A stretch of DNA of 11,361 bases from assembly GCA_016191985.1 (NCBI GenBank), contig JACPVB010000235.1, positions 1 through 11,361 of the forward strand, read 5' to 3'. This DNA comes from Chloroflexota bacterium (lineage in GTDB: Bacteria > Chloroflexota > Anaerolineae > Anaerolineales > Villigracilaceae). Positions 6,446-11,361 of this stretch are shown here, one piece after another. Under the pieces are notes generated by a model. The model had not been told where the DNA came from. It saw nothing but the letters and a program-made list of their open reading frames with translations, and made no database searches. The position numbers and the translations under genes were made by a program. Position 1 is the first letter of the stretch. The number at the start of each line of letters is the position of its first letter.

Positions 6446-7042
6446 ATGGAAACGATTCGGGGCAGAACGTCCCTTGATTTGGATTTGACTGATTTTTATG
6501 CACGACTCGCAAACTACAACCGCATCATACTGGACCTGGGAACGGGTGACGGCAAATTTGCCTTTTGCCACGCTGAAAGTTTTCCCGGTCATTTCGTCAT
6601 CGGCGTGGACTCGTGCCGCGAGAACCTGCACGAGGTTTCGCGCGCCAAACTGCCGAACCTGCTCTACATCATTGCCAGCGCACAAAACCTGCCGCATGAA
6701 TTAAGCGGATTGATCTCGCACATTACCATCAACTTTCCGTGGGGCAGCCTGCTCCAAAGTTTGTTGGCCGGTGATCCCCAACTCCTGTGCGGGCTTGATT
6801 CCATTTTGAGTCCGAACGCTTCGTTGGATGTCCGCTTGAATGGCGGCGCTTTGGCCGAAGCAGGCTGGTCTCTCGAAGATGGCGTGGAACAGATTCGCGA
6901 GCGTTTGAGTTATGCGGGCTGGCAAATTGGAAAACCGGTGATGATGGATTCGCGCACGTTGAAGAACTTCCCCAGCACCTGGGCCAAACGCCTCGCCTTC
7001 GGGCGCGATCCGCGGGCGATTGAATTGAGGTGTACAAGTTAA
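6446..7042 (+). CDS. KamB/NpmA-like 16S rRNA (adenine-1408-N1) methyltransferase
   Basis: 198 residues, close to the usual size of the family. A Rossmann SAM-binding motif D-L-G-T-G-D-G is at 30-36 and the acidic end of strand 2 at G-V-D-S (53-56). I-N-F-P-W-G-S-L-L (95-103) and P-S-T-W-A-K-R-L-A (176-184) are the family signatures. W99 and W179 correspond by position to NpmA Trp107 and Trp197, which sandwich the flipped A1408; S177, R182 and R187 also keep the NpmA spacing. These enzymes methylate A1408 in the ribosomal A site and give resistance to kanamycin-, apramycin- and neamine-type aminoglycosides. Resistance here is inferred from the family, and some homologues are weak. The ATG at 6446 is preferred to the TTG at 6407 because GGAGG is 6 nt upstream. 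A MerR regulator follows on the same strand. Confidence 0.85.
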   Translation: METIRGRTSLDLDLTDFYARLANYNRIILDLGTGDGKFAFCHAESFPGHFVIGVDSCRENLHEVSRAKLPNLLYIIASAQNLPHELSGLISHITINFPWGSLLQSLLAGDPQLLCGLDSILSPNASLDVRLNGGALAEAGWSLEDGVEQIRERLSYAGWQIGKPVMMDSRTLKNFPSTWAKRLAFGRDPRAIELRCTS

Positions 7043-7056
7043 CCTGGCTTTTTTCA

Positions 7057-7125
7057 CCACGGAGCACACGGAGATCACAGAGAGGAAAATATTTTTAATC
7101 TCCGTGCGCTCTGTGATCTCTGTGG
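7057..7125. repeat. CACRGAG-type palindromic repeat
   Basis: A roughly 69-bp imperfect inverted repeat between CCACGGAG and CTCTGTGG with an AT-rich loop (AAAATATTTTTAA). Each arm is itself made of short direct repeats of CAC(A/G)GAG. About 20 of 29 arm positions pair, more counting G:U. It lies 14 bp after the methyltransferase stop and could end its transcript. Confidence 0.75.
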
Positions 7126-7141
7126 CAAGAGCATCCAACCC

Positions 7142-7172
7142 TTGACTCTCCCCCAAGGGAAGAATGTATACT
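7142..7172 (+). promoter_or_regulatory. MerR-type promoter with 19-bp spacer and internal dyad
   Basis: TTGACT (7142-7147) and TATACT (7167-7172) are separated by 19 bp, the over-long spacing that MerR-family activators correct by twisting DNA. The spacer region holds an imperfect dyad, TCT-N-CCC-N3-GGG-N-AGA (7147-7163), a likely binding site. Transcription would start at about 7179, the A of the regulator's ATG. Confidence 0.7.
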
Positions 7173-7178
7173 GCCGCA

Positions 7179-8000
7179 ATGAACCAGCCAAAGGATTTGC
7201 TCTCCATCGGGACCTTTGCCAGCATGACCCGCCTCTCGATCAAGGCGCTGCGGTTGTACGATCAATTGGGAATTCTCCAGCCGCTTCACATTGACTCTCA
7301 GTCTGGCTACCGCTACTACGGCGTTGACCAGGTCCCCAGCGCGCGCATGATCCGGAACATGCGCGATATGGACATGCCCCTCGCCACCATCCGCCGAATG
7401 CTTACAGTTCTGCCCGTCTCACAAGCACAGGCCGAGTTACTGGTGCGTCAGCATTTGGAGATGCGCGAGAGACAGCTCGAACAGATTCGATGGCAGGCTC
7501 GTCAATTTACCAAACTATTGAAACCGGAGGCAAGTACCATGAGTCTTGAAGTCGTTGTAAAAGACATTCCCACCCAACAGATCATCAGCATCACCCGCCG
7601 CCACACCGTGGACGGCCTGGGCAAACAGGAAGAACAGGATATCGGCGCCTTATTCTCACTTGCAAATGAGCAGGGCGCACAGACCGAAGGAGCGCCGTTT
7701 GGCATCTATCACGGCCCCGTCAGCGAAACGGAAGATGGTCCTGTGGAAACCTGTGTCGCAATCCAGGGAAAGATCGAAGTCCGGGACGATATCGAAGCCA
7801 GGCAATTGGAAGGTGGAAAGGGTGCATCTGTGACCATCACCGGTGAGCTATGTCATTACCCCGAATTGCTGGCCGCCTACGATGCCGCCGCGGATTGGAT
7901 CCAAAAGAACGGCTATGAAATGGTCGGCTCGCCGCGCGAAATCTGGTACACCGCTCCCGGCCCCGATGCAAAGTGGGAGATCGTCTGGTTGTTCAAGTAA
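7179..8000 (+). CDS. MerR-family regulator with GyrI-like effector-binding domain
   Basis: 273 residues. A winged-helix MerR domain covers about 7-75 (L-L-S-I-G-T-F-A, then I-K-A-L-R-L-Y-D-Q-L-G-I-L, then S-G-Y-R-Y-Y). A dimerising helix covers about 80-115. A GyrI-like (AraC effector-binding) domain covers 121-273 and ends with W-E-I-V-W-L-F-K. Proteins of this layout (BmrR, TipA-like) bind drugs or other small cationic or lipophilic molecules and activate nearby genes. The ATG at 7179 is chosen over the one at 7164 because the latter lies inside the promoter, upstream of its own start site; the transcript would be leaderless. The only visible target is its own promoter, so autoregulation is likely. 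It is 136 bp downstream of the methyltransferase, but the repeat and separate promoter suggest independent transcription. The ligand is unknown. Confidence 0.9.
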   Translation: MNQPKDLLSIGTFASMTRLSIKALRLYDQLGILQPLHIDSQSGYRYYGVDQVPSARMIRNMRDMDMPLATIRRMLTVLPVSQAQAELLVRQHLEMRERQLEQIRWQARQFTKLLKPEASTMSLEVVVKDIPTQQIISITRRHTVDGLGKQEEQDIGALFSLANEQGAQTEGAPFGIYHGPVSETEDGPVETCVAIQGKIEVRDDIEARQLEGGKGASVTITGELCHYPELLAAYDAAADWIQKNGYEMVGSPREIWYTAPGPDAKWEIVWLFK

Positions 8001-8032
8001 CAAATATAATCAGTACTTCACGAAATGTTCTC

Positions 8033-8083
8033 GTAGTGGCGACTTCAGTCGCTTTTCACCCGAACGACTGAAGTCGTTACTAC
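8033..8083. repeat. 51-bp palindromic dispersed repeat, copy 2 (inverted relative to copy 1)
   Basis: The reverse complement matches 3036-3086 at 48 of 51 positions. The differences are at element positions 24, 27 and 46, two of them in the loop. It begins 32 bp after the merR-type stop codon. Confidence 0.9.
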
Positions 8084-8123
8084 GTTTTCGTGATCTACTG
8101 ATAATTTCCCCAATTTGATTTGG

Positions 8124-8218
8124 GACGCACACGAACGCTGATTTACGCTGACACTTGCACCGAACGCAAGCGCGGTGTAAAAAGCACGAATCAGCGTTTT
8201 TCTGCGTTGATCTGCGTC
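8124..8218. repeat. GACGCA-type nested palindromic repeat
   Basis: The outer arms GACGCACACGAACGCTGA and TCAGCG...GATCTGCGTC form an imperfect stem rich in AACGC(A/T)GA units. An inner hairpin, TTGCACCG with CGGTGTAA, lies around 8155-8180. It resembles another common dispersed repeat class and occupies most of the gap between the merR-type gene and the DUF6174-like gene. Confidence 0.65.
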
Positions 8219-8220
8219 TA

Positions 8221-8263
8221 TAAAAACAGACTCACCCGCGAAAGATTAATTTCGGGGTGAGTC
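8221..8263 (-). terminator. Rho-independent terminator of the DUF6174-like gene
   Basis: On the minus strand GACTCACCCCGAAA pairs with TTTCGCGGGTGAGTC (one bulge) and is followed by TGTTTTTA. It starts 13 bp after the stop codon at 8277. Confidence 0.8.
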
Positions 8264-8276
8264 ATGTTTTAAAAAT

Positions 8277-8846
8277 TCATGGCGTAGTTATCGGTTGGAA
8301 ATTCTTGATGCTAAAAATATTGCAGCAGTTACTGACCCGTGGCCGGAGCAACCCATAACCCGTGTAAATGCCGTAGCTGAGATTAGTGACGAATCCATAC
8401 TCTTTGTCAAAGTCCGCTTGCAGGATGGAGGATGGAAAATTTTGCAGAGTCTGTTCCAGCAGGTCGAAGATGAGGGTCATGGTAAAGTGATTGTAGTTGC
8501 ACAAAAAGACCTCGTTTCCCCAATCGGGGTTGGCCCATTTGTCGGGTGGTAGTATTTGCCGGGCTGAGCCTATCGTCTCCACTTTGACCACAATATCATT
8601 TTTAACTTCAATGATTGCGGAAGGCTGGCAGATGGAACGGGCCTCGCCTTCGATCTCGAAGGTGTAATCTGTCAGCCCAAAAGATTCCCATTTGGCTCGC
8701 GCTGGAGGAAGCTCAGCGCGAATGCTGGCAACTTCCAGCGCATGTTTTGCGGATGAGATCGGGTCGTACAGGGTTTGGAAGACGGCCCCAAACAGCAGGA
8801 TGATAATCCCTGCTGTTTTAGCGATAGGTAGTTTTGAAGAGGTCAT
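8277..8846 (-). CDS. DUF6174-like membrane-anchored or secreted protein
   Basis: 189 residues from the ATG at 8846. A hydrophobic segment (about 8-27, I-I-I-L-L-F-G-A-V-F) is a signal anchor or uncleaved signal, so the rest is probably extracellular. The remainder fits DUF6174: W53 and Y61-T-F-E-I (a repeated Trp/Tyr 'yxF' start), a cysteine (C73) before a beta-hairpin I-I-E-V-K-N-D-I-V-V-K-V, a helix with L-I-F-D-L-L-E-Q, and a closing F-D-K-E-Y-G-F-V-T-N-L-S-Y. The family function is not known. An ATG six codons upstream (8864) is possible, but TGTTATATT, an extended -10, lies between the two and would place the transcript start 1-2 nt before 8846. No SD is seen for either start. The last 30 residues are unlike the family and unassigned. 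Confidence 0.65.
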   Translation of the reverse strand: MTSSKLPIAKTAGIIILLFGAVFQTLYDPISSAKHALEVASIRAELPPARAKWESFGLTDYTFEIEGEARSICQPSAIIEVKNDIVVKVETIGSARQILPPDKWANPDWGNEVFLCNYNHFTMTLIFDLLEQTLQNFPSSILQADFDKEYGFVTNLSYGIYTGYGLLRPRVSNCCNIFSIKNFQPITTP

Positions 8847-8854
8847 GAGTCGAG

Positions 8855-8863
8855 AATATAACA
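8855..8863 (-). promoter_or_regulatory. Extended -10 box for the DUF6174-like gene
   Basis: On the minus strand TGTTATATT combines a TG element and TATATT, ending 8 nt before the ATG at 8846. No good -35 is present, as is common for extended -10 promoters. It lies immediately beyond the preceding gene's terminator. Confidence 0.4.
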
Positions 8864-8900
8864 TAACAAAAAGACCAGCATTATAGATCGCTGGTCTTTT
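8862..8900 (-). terminator. Rho-independent terminator of the CoA-binding protein gene
   Basis: On the minus strand AAAGACCAGC and GCTGGTCTTT form a perfect 10-bp stem with a 10-nt loop, followed by TTGTTATG so that the T-run extends from the stem. It begins 20 bp after the stop codon at 8920. The mirror-image A/T flanks allow partial function in both directions. Confidence 0.85.
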
Positions 8901-8919
8901 GCTCTTTCACTTCGATGCT

Positions 8920-9342
8920 CTACAACCCAATCGGTTTCGACCCGATCAACCTGCGGTGTGCGGCGCGCATACAGGCATTCATCACAACCTGCAAACCCGC
9001 ATCGCGCGCTTTTTGTGCGGACTCTTCATGGGAAATACCCTCCTGCATCCATATGATCTTCGCTCCGATCTTAATAGCTTCATCCACAACGGGCGGCACA
9101 TCCTCGGGCTTGCGGAAGACCTGCACCACATCCACTGGAACGGGAATATCAGACAGGCTTGCATAAACCTTTTCCCCAAAAATCTCCGTCGCGGTTGGGT
9201 TGACAGGGATGATGTGGTAGCCCTGCTCCTTCAAGTAGGAAGCGATCCAATAACTTTCCTTTTCCATATTGGAGGATAGACCCACGCTGGCAATCGTTTT
9301 TGCTGCCAATAAAATTTCCTTCATTTCGCTATCGCTGTTCAT
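8920..9342 (-). CDS. CoA-binding domain protein (YccU-like)
   Basis: 140 residues, the standard length of the small single-domain CoA_binding_2 family. A Rossmann nucleotide-binding start is I-A-S-V-G-L-S-S (17-24). It is followed by Y-H-I-I-P-V-N-P (42-49), the V-D-V-V-Q-V-F-R-K-P segment (70-79) and I-I-W-M-Q-E-G-I (96-103), all hallmarks of succinyl-CoA-synthetase-like CoA-binding folds. The C-terminal V-V-M-N-A-C-M-R-A-A-H-R-R-L keeps the typical cysteine (C124) and histidine. It lacks the ligase domains, so it is a binding protein rather than an enzyme; its biological role is unknown. The start is secured by AAGGAG 5 nt before the ATG. It lies downstream of the histidine kinase on the same strand and has its own terminator. 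Confidence 0.9.
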   Translation of the reverse strand: MNSDSEMKEILLAAKTIASVGLSSNMEKESYWIASYLKEQGYHIIPVNPTATEIFGEKVYASLSDIPVPVDVVQVFRKPEDVPPVVDEAIKIGAKIIWMQEGISHEESAQKARDAGLQVVMNACMRAAHRRLIGSKPIGL

Positions 9343-9398
9343 ATGTACTCCTTTTTCCTTTATTCTTCATCTTTCCAATGTCATCGATAATCAACAAC

Positions 9399-9454
9399 CT
9401 GTTTACCTGTCTACTTGTCTACCTGTTTACCTATCTACTTACCTACTTGTGTAC
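9399..9454. repeat. Seven-copy octamer tandem repeat overlapping the kinase 3' end
   Basis: Seven consecutive 8-bp units fit the consensus YTRYBTAC, invariably ending in TAC: CTGTTTAC, CTGTCTAC, TTGTCTAC, CTGTTTAC, CTATCTAC, TTACCTAC, TTGTGTAC. The minus-strand kinase reads into the array and takes its last residues (T-Q-V-G-K) and its TAG stop at 9435-9437 from it. Confidence 0.85.
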
Positions 9455-10829
9455 CGAGCTTTACCGGCAAGATTACCTTAAACTTCGTCTCCCCCGGTTT
9501 CGACTCAACCAGCAACTGTCCATGATGCCGATTGGCAATGATGTCATGTGAAATATGAAGTCCCAGCCCCGTGCCGCTGCCGGGTGGCTTTGTCGTAAAG
9601 AACGGCTCGAAAATCCTGGCTCGGATACTTTCAGGAATGCCCGGGCCGGTATCTGTGATCTCAACGATCACATGATTATCTTCCACATGCGTCCGCAATG
9701 ATATTTCACCTTTGCCATTCATCGCATCGATTGCGTTGTCGATGATATTTGTCCACACCTGGTTAAGCTCGCTGGCATACGCCTCGATGCGCGGCAGGTT
9801 CGGCGAATATTCCCGTTTGATGGTCACGCCTTGTTTCAATTTATGCTGCAAAATTACCAGCGTATTTTCCAATCCTTCGTGAACATCCACTTCCAAAATC
9901 GGAGCCTGGTCGAGATACGTGTAAGACTTCATCGCATGAACGATTTGCGAAACCCGTTCGGTGGTCTGCTGAACCTCGGATAGCAGACTCATCATCATAC
10001 AACCCGCGCCCAGCCATTGAACAGCCAGGCTAAAAAAGGATTTGCCTTTCAACGATTCAAGTGATTCGATGTCCCAGCCAAAATTGACCATCGTTGGCGC
10101 AAGCTCCCACGCGGATTCGATTCCGTTCGCTTCCAACCACGCCTGAAGCTGGTCCACCAGATCGATTTTTTCCAACGCCTCGAGCTTGAGCGGCGCGGCA
10201 AAACGGCGGGTTGCTTCGTCCATGAGATCATTCAACCAGTCGGTTTGATTTTCCTTGAAAGCTGCTGATTCAATTTGGTGGGTTAAAACCTGCCATTTCA
10301 CCAGCGTTTTATTTAATTCCGATGCGCTCCTCTGCGCGGCGGCGGCGGGATTATTCAACTCGTGCGCCAGTCCCGCGCTGAGGGTGCCCAGGGCCGCCAT
10401 TTTTTCCTGCTGGTGGAGCAGTGCCTCATTTTGATTCAAACGTGCCATCACCCAATATAAAACCGCCATGGCCGCGCCCGGGCTGGATGACAATAATTTC
10501 TCGAATGCCTCCTGCGGAATGCGCAAGACCTCGCCATCGGTCTTTGCGGTCACGGATGCAGAGCGTGTCGTGCGCGAAAGCAAGGCCATCTCGCCGACCA
10601 CGTCGCCTGGATTCCGCATGTCAATTTTGATGAGCGACTGTCCCGATTGTTTTTGAATTTCAAATTCACCCTTCGTGAGCACGTACGCTGAATCCCCCGG
10701 GTCGCCTTGTTTAATGAGACATTCCCCCGCGCGCAACGAGACAGGCTCGGCCATGTCCATGAGTTGTTTCAACTCTTCATCGGACAGTCCTTGAAAGAGC
10801 GGGGATTTGCGGAGGTCGTTGAGGTTCAT
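9435..10829 (-). CDS. Sensor histidine kinase with N-terminal cyclic-nucleotide-binding-type domain
   Basis: 464 residues, soluble. A cNMP-binding-type (CAP effector) beta-roll covers about 8-120, with G79-E80-M-A-L-L and R89-S-A-S-V giving the glutamate and arginine that contact cyclic nucleotides in true binders. A kinase core follows. The H-box is G-L-A-H156-E-L-N-N-P; N361-x-x-D-N is the N-box; D393-T-G-P-G-I-P the G1 box; F-E-P-F-F-T-T-K the F-box; G-S-G-T-G-L-G-L the G2 box. An unusually long helical section (about 160-350) separates histidine and ATPase parts. No membrane span or receiver domain is seen, so the partner response regulator is elsewhere, possibly fused to the flavoprotein upstream. 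The ATG at 10829 is chosen over the one at 10883 because the family begins near L-R-K-S-P-L-F-Q-G-L and the earlier stretch lies in an inverted repeat. No SD is visible. Confidence 0.92.
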   Translation of the reverse strand: MNLNDLRKSPLFQGLSDEELKQLMDMAEPVSLRAGECLIKQGDPGDSAYVLTKGEFEIQKQSGQSLIKIDMRNPGDVVGEMALLSRTTRSASVTAKTDGEVLRIPQEAFEKLLSSSPGAAMAVLYWVMARLNQNEALLHQQEKMAALGTLSAGLAHELNNPAAAAQRSASELNKTLVKWQVLTHQIESAAFKENQTDWLNDLMDEATRRFAAPLKLEALEKIDLVDQLQAWLEANGIESAWELAPTMVNFGWDIESLESLKGKSFFSLAVQWLGAGCMMMSLLSEVQQTTERVSQIVHAMKSYTYLDQAPILEVDVHEGLENTLVILQHKLKQGVTIKREYSPNLPRIEAYASELNQVWTNIIDNAIDAMNGKGEISLRTHVEDNHVIVEITDTGPGIPESIRARIFEPFFTTKPPGSGTGLGLHISHDIIANRHHGQLLVESKPGETKFKVILPVKLGTQVGK

Positions 10830-10837
10830 ATTTATAA

Positions 10838-10965
10838 ATACACCGGTGGTCGAGTAGCCCTGAGCGTTCGTTGCGAAGGGCATATCGAGACCACCACGTT
10901 TTTAATTTAACCTGTTGGTCTCGATATGCTCGCAAAGAGCGCTCGCTACTCGACCAACGGTGTAT
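10838..10965. repeat. Large inverted repeat between flavoprotein and kinase genes
   Basis: Arms of about 55-59 bp, 10838-10896 and 10913-10965, both start or end with ATACACCG/CGGTGTAT and share TGGTCGAGTAGC and CATATCGAGACCA, with a central region that differs. It belongs in style to the common dispersed repeats built on GGTCTCGATA and CTACTCGACCA. It fills the intergenic space: the flavoprotein TAA starts at its right edge and the kinase ATG is 8 bp beyond its left edge. Confidence 0.85.
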
Positions 10966-11361
10966 TACAACGTCTTCAAATATTCCTTGATTAACGCATA
11001 CGCAATCGCGCCTTCGCCCACTGCGGACGCAACGCGATGATTGGTTCCATAACGCACATCGCCTGCAGCAAAAATTCCAGGCGTAGACGTCTCCAACAGA
11101 AACGGGACCCGCTCCAAGGTCCAGCCATGAGGCGCTGTCCTGAGCTTGTCGAAGGGCGGCTTTTTGTCCACCATCACATCTGTGCCTGTGAAGATGTATC
11201 CCTTGCCGCTGCACATCACCAAATCCGCAACGATTTTGCTTTGCGGTTGCACGCCGATGAAAACAAACAACGCTGCGGTGGCGAGCGTCTGCGTTTCATC
11301 GCTCTTCGTATCTTTGATGATGATCTGCTCCAGCGAATTCGCACCTTTCACTTCAAGCAAA
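10965..11361 (-). CDS. Thioredoxin-reductase-like FAD/NAD(P) oxidoreductase, C-terminal part
   Basis: The open frame runs off the right edge, so only about 132 C-terminal residues are visible; no true start is in the window. F-V-F-I-G-V-Q-P (NAD(P)-domain exit), then G-Y-I-F-T-G, and the FAD-binding closing motif E-T-S-T-P-G-I-F-A-A-G-D-V-R followed by R-V-A-S-A-V-G-E-G-A identify the thioredoxin-reductase class. The G-Y-I-F-T-G-x-D and W-x-L-x-R-x-P-F-L-L-E-T-S style matches the longer signalling forms (with N-terminal receiver or cNMP domains) rather than plain TrxB; that part is inference. A short insert, P-F-D-K-L-R-T-A-P, breaks the loop before H-G-W-T-L-E-R and is encoded by a dispersed repeat. 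The kinase lies 135 bp downstream on the same strand and may be its partner. Confidence 0.85.
   Translation of the reverse strand, partial: LLEVKGANSLEQIIIKDTKSDETQTLATAALFVFIGVQPQSKIVADLVMCSGKGYIFTGTDVMVDKKPPFDKLRTAPHGWTLERVPFLLETSTPGIFAAGDVRYGTNHRVASAVGEGAIAYALIKEYLKTL
11135..11156. repeat. Short dispersed repeat inside the flavoprotein ORF
   Basis: The element reads CTGTCCTGAGCTTGTCGAAG plus GG on the + strand. I recognise it as a very common bacterial intergenic repeat core; on the coding strand it gives F-D-K-L-R-T-A, a peptide that recurs wherever this repeat enters a gene in this frame. The reading frame is preserved. Confidence 0.65.

Noticed and set aside
6333..6488. 51-codon frame overlapping the methyltransferase start
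   Set aside because: It has no SD and no recognisable composition; kept only as a speculative leader ORF in the attenuation finding, not annotated as a gene.
3036..8083. Composite transposon bounded by the two inverted 51-bp repeats
   Set aside because: The interval holds ordinary chromosomal genes (aceA, aceB, a methyltransferase, a regulator), no transposase and no target duplications; the repeats are themselves palindromic, so opposite orientation means little.
9399..9454. CRISPR-like repetition
   Set aside because: The units are contiguous octamers without spacers and no cas genes are present; it is a tandem minisatellite.

Overview
The window reads as chromosomal DNA of a Chloroflexota bacterium, most likely class Anaerolineae. 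This is inferred from the style of the penicillin-binding protein (a C-terminal Ig-like domain ending in a V-x-V-T-I/E strand), the mix of gene families, moderate GC content, and a dense population of palindromic dispersed repeats in almost every intergenic gap. No search was run, so the assignment rests on recognition. All genes are single or in pairs; there is no phage, transposase, CRISPR array, rRNA or tRNA that I can see.

Left part (1-3090): the 3' end of a DUF4411 (PIN-like) toxin-type gene on the + strand converges on a long minus-strand gene for a class A penicillin-binding protein. That protein keeps the GT51 and transpeptidase folds but lacks most catalytic residues of both domains, so it looks like a pseudoenzyme. 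A 51-bp palindromic repeat lies just upstream of it.

Centre left (3094-6440): a minus-strand aceB-aceA pair (malate synthase A, isocitrate lyase) encodes the complete glyoxylate shunt, which permits growth on acetate, fatty acids or other two-carbon sources. The two genes are separated by another palindromic repeat. The 357-bp divergent region on its other side holds candidate aceB promoters, a 16-bp dyad, and an elaborate leader for the gene to the right.

Centre right (6446-8276): a + strand gene for a KamB/NpmA-like 16S rRNA (A1408-N1) methyltransferase, with the two tryptophans that clamp the target base. Its Shine-Dalgarno sequence sits inside a perfect 13-bp hairpin, preceded by an extended -10 promoter, an 8-codon leaderless mini-ORF and a terminator-like hairpin. 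It is followed by a MerR-family regulator with a GyrI-like ligand domain, driven by a promoter with the 19-bp spacer typical of MerR-controlled promoters. The methyltransferase and its leader resemble a regulated ribosome-protection unit, the best candidate here for an undescribed regulatory system.

Right part (8277-11361), all minus strand: a DUF6174-like membrane-anchored protein, a CoA-binding Rossmann protein (YccU type), a sensor histidine kinase with an N-terminal cyclic-nucleotide-binding-type domain, and the C-terminal part of a thioredoxin-reductase-like flavoprotein. The last two form a likely redox-signalling pair. Three repeats shape this area: an octamer tandem repeat that encodes the kinase C-terminus and stop codon, a ~128-bp inverted repeat that fills the gap between the kinase and the reductase, and a short dispersed repeat inserted in frame in the reductase.

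Several genes here (MerR, DUF6174, possibly PBP and kinase) have a -10 box placed so that transcription would begin at or next to the start codon, while aceA, aceB, the methyltransferase and the CoA-binding gene have strong Shine-Dalgarno sequences. The genome therefore seems to mix leaderless and SD-led genes.
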